From Xanthobacteraceae bacterium (lineage in GTDB: Bacteria; Pseudomonadota; Alphaproteobacteria; Rhizobiales; Xanthobacteraceae), in NCBI GenBank assembly GCA_030043175.1, contig JASHYD010000632.1, positions 1-9,678 of the forward strand: a DNA stretch of 9,678 nucleotides. Reading direction: 5' to 3'. Below, piece by piece: positions 6,846 through 9,678 of the stretch. The notes beneath the pieces were generated by a model. That model was not told the origin of the DNA. It was given only the letters and a program-made list of their open reading frames with translations, and ran no database searches. Each line of letters opens with the position of its first letter. Position 1 is the first letter of the stretch. Both the position numbers and the translations under genes were made by a program.

Positions 6846-8240
6846 ATGGAACCGCAAGTCCAGCGCCTTCGAAATCAATCGCCGCAGCGTGGCTTGAGCG
6901 CGGCGAGCGTCACGGTGTCAAACCGCGGCTATGTCCGAACGCCGATGTTGCGGCGGCGGCGCCACGGCTCGGCCCGCGCCAGGAAATTGCTGGTCGCGAG
7001 CGCGATTTGGGCAACGGTCGCAGGCTGCGTCGCTGTCGCGATTTGGTTTCCGGTCGGTGATTCGGACCTTGCCGGCTTGCCCCAGCCTGCCCCGCGGTCG
7101 GCGTTGCCGGTCGCGCTGCCTCCTGAGTTGGGAGCTCTCGCGACTGCGAGCGAAGCCCCGCGGCGGATGGCAGCGCCGCAACCGGCCGCCCCGCTGCAGC
7201 CGACGCTGCCGCCGACAGCGCAACAGGAAGCTCAGCAGGCTGACAGCACGATTGAGGCGCCGTTGGCGCAGACAAGCACGGCCGGGACGCCGGAGGCGCC
7301 CTGGCTCGCTATACCGCGGCTCAGCCCGATTTCGCGACCCGAGCCGCCGACCGCGCGACCGCGGCCAATCACAGCGCCGGAGCCGCAATCCATTGCGATG
7401 CCGAGTTTGACACCGATCGAGAAAATCGAACCGCCGCCGACGACGGCACCGTTGCCGCGGTCGACCGCGACAGCGGATGCAACTCCGATCGCACCGCAGC
7501 CGCGCGCGATTGCGATGGCGGAGTCAACTTGGATTGCGCGGCTGGGGCCTGCGCTCGAATCTCCTCGGATCAATCAAGCTGCGCCGCGCCTCGGAAAGGC
7601 GGCGGGTCGCGACGGTCTCCTTTTCAAAGACTCAGACGTGCGATACCTCAGCCGCGCCGAACTGGAAACGCTTTCCGCCGATCAGCTTCACATCGCTCGC
7701 AACGAAATTTTCGCCCGCAGAGGGCGGTTCTTCAAGGATGACGCACTTCGCGCTTATTTCTTGCAGTTTGCCTGGTACCGGCCTCATGCCTCGGAGGTGC
7801 CGCTCAGCCCGGTCGAAAACGCCAATGTCGGGCTTATTCAATCGGTCGAAGAAGCCAACCTCGGCTCCGCTCGGTCGAGCGAAGCCCGTGTGGCGGCGTC
7901 CCGCGGTATCGCGGGTCCGCTGCCGGCCCAAACACAAGCGGAAAATGGCGACCACTTCGCGGACCCCGGTCGCCGGTATTTGACGCCCGAACAGCTGCAA
8001 GGCCTTTCCGCCGATCAGCTCGCCATTGTTCGCAACCAAATTTTCGCCCGCAGAGGCAGGTATTTCAAGGACGATTGGCTGCGCGCCTACTTCTCGCAGT
8101 TTCCCTGGTACCGGCCCTATGCGTGGGAGGTTCCCCTAAGCCCGCTCGAACAGGCCAACGTGAAACTGGTTCAATCTCTCGAGCAGACTGCTGCAGCAGC
8201 AAGACCGGCTTTACGGACCGGGCGAGGTCCGCCGATGTGA
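6846..8240 (+). CDS. Membrane-anchored protein with proline-rich stalk and two YARHG domains
   Basis: The 464-residue protein has an arginine-rich N terminus (RRRRHGSARARK, 35-46) and one transmembrane helix at about 48-70. A low-complexity Pro/Ala/Thr stalk runs from about 75 to 245, and the two homologous domains are at about 266-338 and 377-449. Each carries the YARHG-type signature: NEIFARRGRFF / NQIFARRGRYF, then LRAYF, WYRP and a final LSPxExAN helix. YARHG domains are small extracytoplasmic domains of unknown biochemical function, seen in exported proteins. The positive-inside rule puts the C-terminal part in the periplasm. By my hand count the two copies share about 50 of 73 residues. 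Start choice is uncertain: ATG 6846 has no clear ribosome site, and GTG 6915 or ATG 6945 (just before the helix) are alternatives. The frame stays open upstream to 6297, but that part looks noncoding. It stands alone on this strand and converges on the pseudogene. Confidence 0.85.
   Translation: MEPQVQRLRNQSPQRGLSAASVTVSNRGYVRTPMLRRRRHGSARARKLLVASAIWATVAGCVAVAIWFPVGDSDLAGLPQPAPRSALPVALPPELGALATASEAPRRMAAPQPAAPLQPTLPPTAQQEAQQADSTIEAPLAQTSTAGTPEAPWLAIPRLSPISRPEPPTARPRPITAPEPQSIAMPSLTPIEKIEPPPTTAPLPRSTATADATPIAPQPRAIAMAESTWIARLGPALESPRINQAAPRLGKAAGRDGLLFKDSDVRYLSRAELETLSADQLHIARNEIFARRGRFFKDDALRAYFLQFAWYRPHASEVPLSPVENANVGLIQSVEEANLGSARSSEARVAASRGIAGPLPAQTQAENGDHFADPGRRYLTPEQLQGLSADQLAIVRNQIFARRGRYFKDDWLRAYFSQFPWYRPYAWEVPLSPLEQANVKLVQSLEQTAAAARPALRTGRGPPM
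7641..8192 (+). repeat. Intragenic duplication of the YARHG domain
   Basis: Two direct copies of about 219 bp lie at 7641-7859 and 7974-8192, offset by 333 bp (111 codons). DNA identity is high in the core: CTTTCCGCCGATCAGCT and TTTTCGCCCGCAGAGG are shared exactly. The 114-bp spacer encodes a non-conserved linker. Confidence 0.85.
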
Positions 8241-8243
8241 CCC

Positions 8244-8641
8244 CACCCCGCGCGCGGCGCGCTCGACTTCGATGAAGCCCGGCGCCTCGTGCGCGCTACG
8301 AATCGATGGGGCTAAGGAGCGCGTCGGAAGCGGGCCCCCGGTGCCCGCGCTCCCGCGCCCACATCTCGCCGCGCGCACCAGTGCGGCCCCGATGCCGTGC
8401 CGCCGCACATCCCGATCAACATACCAGCCTTCCAGGTACGCCGCCGGGCTTGTATCACATCCGTCGGCGTACAAACGGCTGCGGTCAATCCTGCCAGCCC
8501 TTGGCGATCCGCCCGCTGCGCGACCAGAACCGCCGCATCGGCCCTGGCAAGCCACACCGCCATGTCGATCTGATGCGCCGCTTCGCTATCATGCGCGTGA
8601 CGCATCCCAAGCCATTCGGCATCATCTGACGGCTGGCGAAA
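8244..8641 (-). pseudogene. Decayed GNAT acetyltransferase, aminoglycoside 6'-N-acetyltransferase-like
   Basis: Pieces of one acetyltransferase are spread over different minus-strand frames. From the N terminus, one frame reads DDAEWLGMRHA then IDMAVWLARADAAVLVA (to about 8490). A second frame reads RLYADGCDTSPAAYLEGWYV then RDVRRHGIGAALVRAA (to about 8367), the GNAT acetyl-CoA motif being RRHGIG. A third reads EMWARERGHR then ASDALL before a TAG near 8297. Frame two resumes with AHEAPGFIEVERA. The order and the ADGCDTSP/YLEGWYV signature match chromosomal AAC(6')-like proteins, which acetylate aminoglycosides using acetyl-CoA. At least three frame breaks and an internal stop mean no full-length product. 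Gap lengths against the family suggest small deletions. It lies between the convergent YARHG gene and the amine oxidase. The GNAT identity is firm; the AAC(6') subgroup is from memory of family sequences. Sequencing error is a less likely explanation. Confidence 0.8.
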
Positions 8642-8653
8642 CCCGAACAGACA

Positions 8654-8680
8654 TTGCAAGCGGGTTTTGCCCGCCCGCAA
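8654..8680 (-). terminator. Hairpin after the amine oxidase gene, possible weak terminator
   Basis: On the minus strand GCGGG-CAAAA-CCCGC (8674-8660) forms a 5-bp GC stem, extended by outer GCAA...TTGC arms across a small internal loop, a few bases past the amine oxidase stop. Only two T residues follow the inner stem, so a classical Rho-independent terminator is doubtful. Position is the main support. Confidence 0.3.
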
Positions 8681-8684
8681 CCGG

Positions 8685-9677
8685 TCAGGCATGTTGCGTG
8701 CGCCGGCGCTTGTCCATCATGTTGATGGCGCGCCGTGCAGAGAGCATCGCACCCTCCTGCCAGGCGCCGACGTGACTCAAATGCTCGCCCGCGAAATAGA
8801 ACGGACCGTCGGGATCGCTGAGCACCGCATAATTCGGATCGCGGTCGGTCTGGTAGCGCGCCGCGATGCCGAGACTGTAGGGCACCTTGGACCAGGAGAT
8901 CGCCATCGGCTTTTCGAGTTCGCGGCTACGGCCGGGGTGCAGGCCTTCGATGGCGGCACGGCTCAATTCGAGCTGCTCCTTTAGCGACTTGGAGGCCAGC
9001 GCAGGCGCATCGGCGCGGGTCGCATAACCGCCGAGCAGGATGCCCTTTTGGGAGAACAGCCGGTCGCTCGGATACCACACCAGCACGGTCGGGCCCTTCA
9101 CCCATGAAATACCGCCATAGATCTGGTCGTCGCGTTCCCAGAAGCGGCGCGACTGCCAGGCGATCTTGACGGCATCGCCGTATTCGATCTCATGCATCGC
9201 GGCACGGTGCGCGGGCGAGAAATCGTTGTCGATCGCCTCCAGAACCTTGAGCGGTATGGTGACGATGCAGTAGGCCGCCTCGACTGACTTGCGCTGGCCA
9301 GACCGTTGGTCCGTATACGCAATGGTCACCCCGTCGTTGCGGCGCTTGATCGCCGTCACCTCGCTCGTCAGGCGTACCACTGGGCCGAGCTTCTTGGCAA
9401 ACGCGGCCGCGATACGGTCCATACCGCCAACCGGTTGGAACATGGTGGCCTGGAAATCGAAGCCCTCCTCGAACAGCACGGCGCTCCACAGATCGACATC
9501 GAGCAGCGTGCGCAACGGCAGCGGATCACGGCGCTCGCCGGCCTGATCGCCCGCATCCGGCAAGGCCTGGTAACCGGATCGCGTCGATCCCTTGAACACG
9601 AGGTCGGGCGTCAGATCCCCGTAGGTCTGCAGGAACGCGATCATGCGCTCCTTGTCCTCTGCGGTCAGCTCTTCATC
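8685..9677 (-). CDS. Flavin amine oxidase (FAD-dependent monoamine oxidase family), 5' part beyond the window
   Basis: The last 330 residues of a FAD-dependent amine oxidoreductase are visible; the frame is still open at the right edge and the N-terminal dinucleotide-binding GxGxxG motif would lie outside. Family signatures seen are QPVGGMDRIAAAFAKKLG (substrate and FAD region), CIVTIPLKVLEAI (the typical V-T-x-P-L strand), YGDAVKIAW with RRFWE, and a C-terminal FAD-binding motif FYFAGEHLSHVGAWQEGAM. Such enzymes oxidise primary or secondary amines, polyamines or amino acids to imines, releasing hydrogen peroxide. The substrate cannot be told from this part. An in-frame ATG at 9644 is internal, since conserved-looking sequence (DEELTAEDKER) continues upstream of it. 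It ends KRRRTQHA at a TGA at 8687-8685. No partner gene in the window suggests its pathway. Confidence 0.92.
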   Translation of the reverse strand, partial: DEELTAEDKERMIAFLQTYGDLTPDLVFKGSTRSGYQALPDAGDQAGERRDPLPLRTLLDVDLWSAVLFEEGFDFQATMFQPVGGMDRIAAAFAKKLGPVVRLTSEVTAIKRRNDGVTIAYTDQRSGQRKSVEAAYCIVTIPLKVLEAIDNDFSPAHRAAMHEIEYGDAVKIAWQSRRFWERDDQIYGGISWVKGPTVLVWYPSDRLFSQKGILLGGYATRADAPALASKSLKEQLELSRAAIEGLHPGRSRELEKPMAISWSKVPYSLGIAARYQTDRDPNYAVLSDPDGPFYFAGEHLSHVGAWQEGAMLSARRAINMMDKRRRTQHA

Positions 9678-9678
9678 A

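Overview
This GC-rich window looks like chromosomal DNA of an alphaproteobacterium, most likely a Hyphomicrobiales (Bradyrhizobium/Rhodopseudomonas-like) species. That assignment rests on codon use, on the style of the MntR, universal stress and YARHG proteins, and on general familiarity; it was not tested by a database search. I see no rRNA, tRNA, CRISPR array or intact insertion sequence.

Layout from left to right. Positions 1-1074 (minus) hold the first 358 codons of an Nramp manganese transporter, mntH, cut by the left edge. Its divergent partner mntR (1236-1721, plus) encodes a DtxR/MntR-type regulator with all six expected metal ligands. The gap between them contains a consensus sigma-70 promoter facing mntH (TTGACA, 16 bp, TATAAT) and, overlapping the end of its -10 box, the inverted repeat TGTAGC-N4-GCTACA, a very good MntR operator candidate. 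This reads as a complete self-contained manganese-uptake switch. Directly after mntR (22 bp) comes an alpha/beta-hydrolase-fold protein (1744-2619) whose nucleophile serine is replaced by alanine.

Two minus-strand genes follow. The first is a secreted S8 (subtilisin-like) protease (2890-4890) with a propeptide, a complete catalytic triad and a C-terminal pair of Cys-x20-Cys modules resembling PsiF repeats. The second is a tandem-domain universal stress protein (5157-6017). About 830 bp with no convincing gene (6018-6845) separates these from a plus-strand membrane-anchored protein (6846-8240) with a proline-rich stalk and two nearly identical YARHG domains, probably periplasmic.

The right end holds a decayed minus-strand acetyltransferase resembling aminoglycoside 6'-N-acetyltransferases (about 8244-8641, at least three frame breaks). 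Last is the C-terminal 330 residues of a flavin amine oxidase (8685-9677, minus), whose start lies beyond the right edge.

The clearest functional unit is mntH/mntR and its shared control region. The least conventional items are the Ala-for-Ser hydrolase next to mntR, the protease-PsiF fusion and the duplicated YARHG protein. I did not find convincing evidence of a wholly new multi-gene system.
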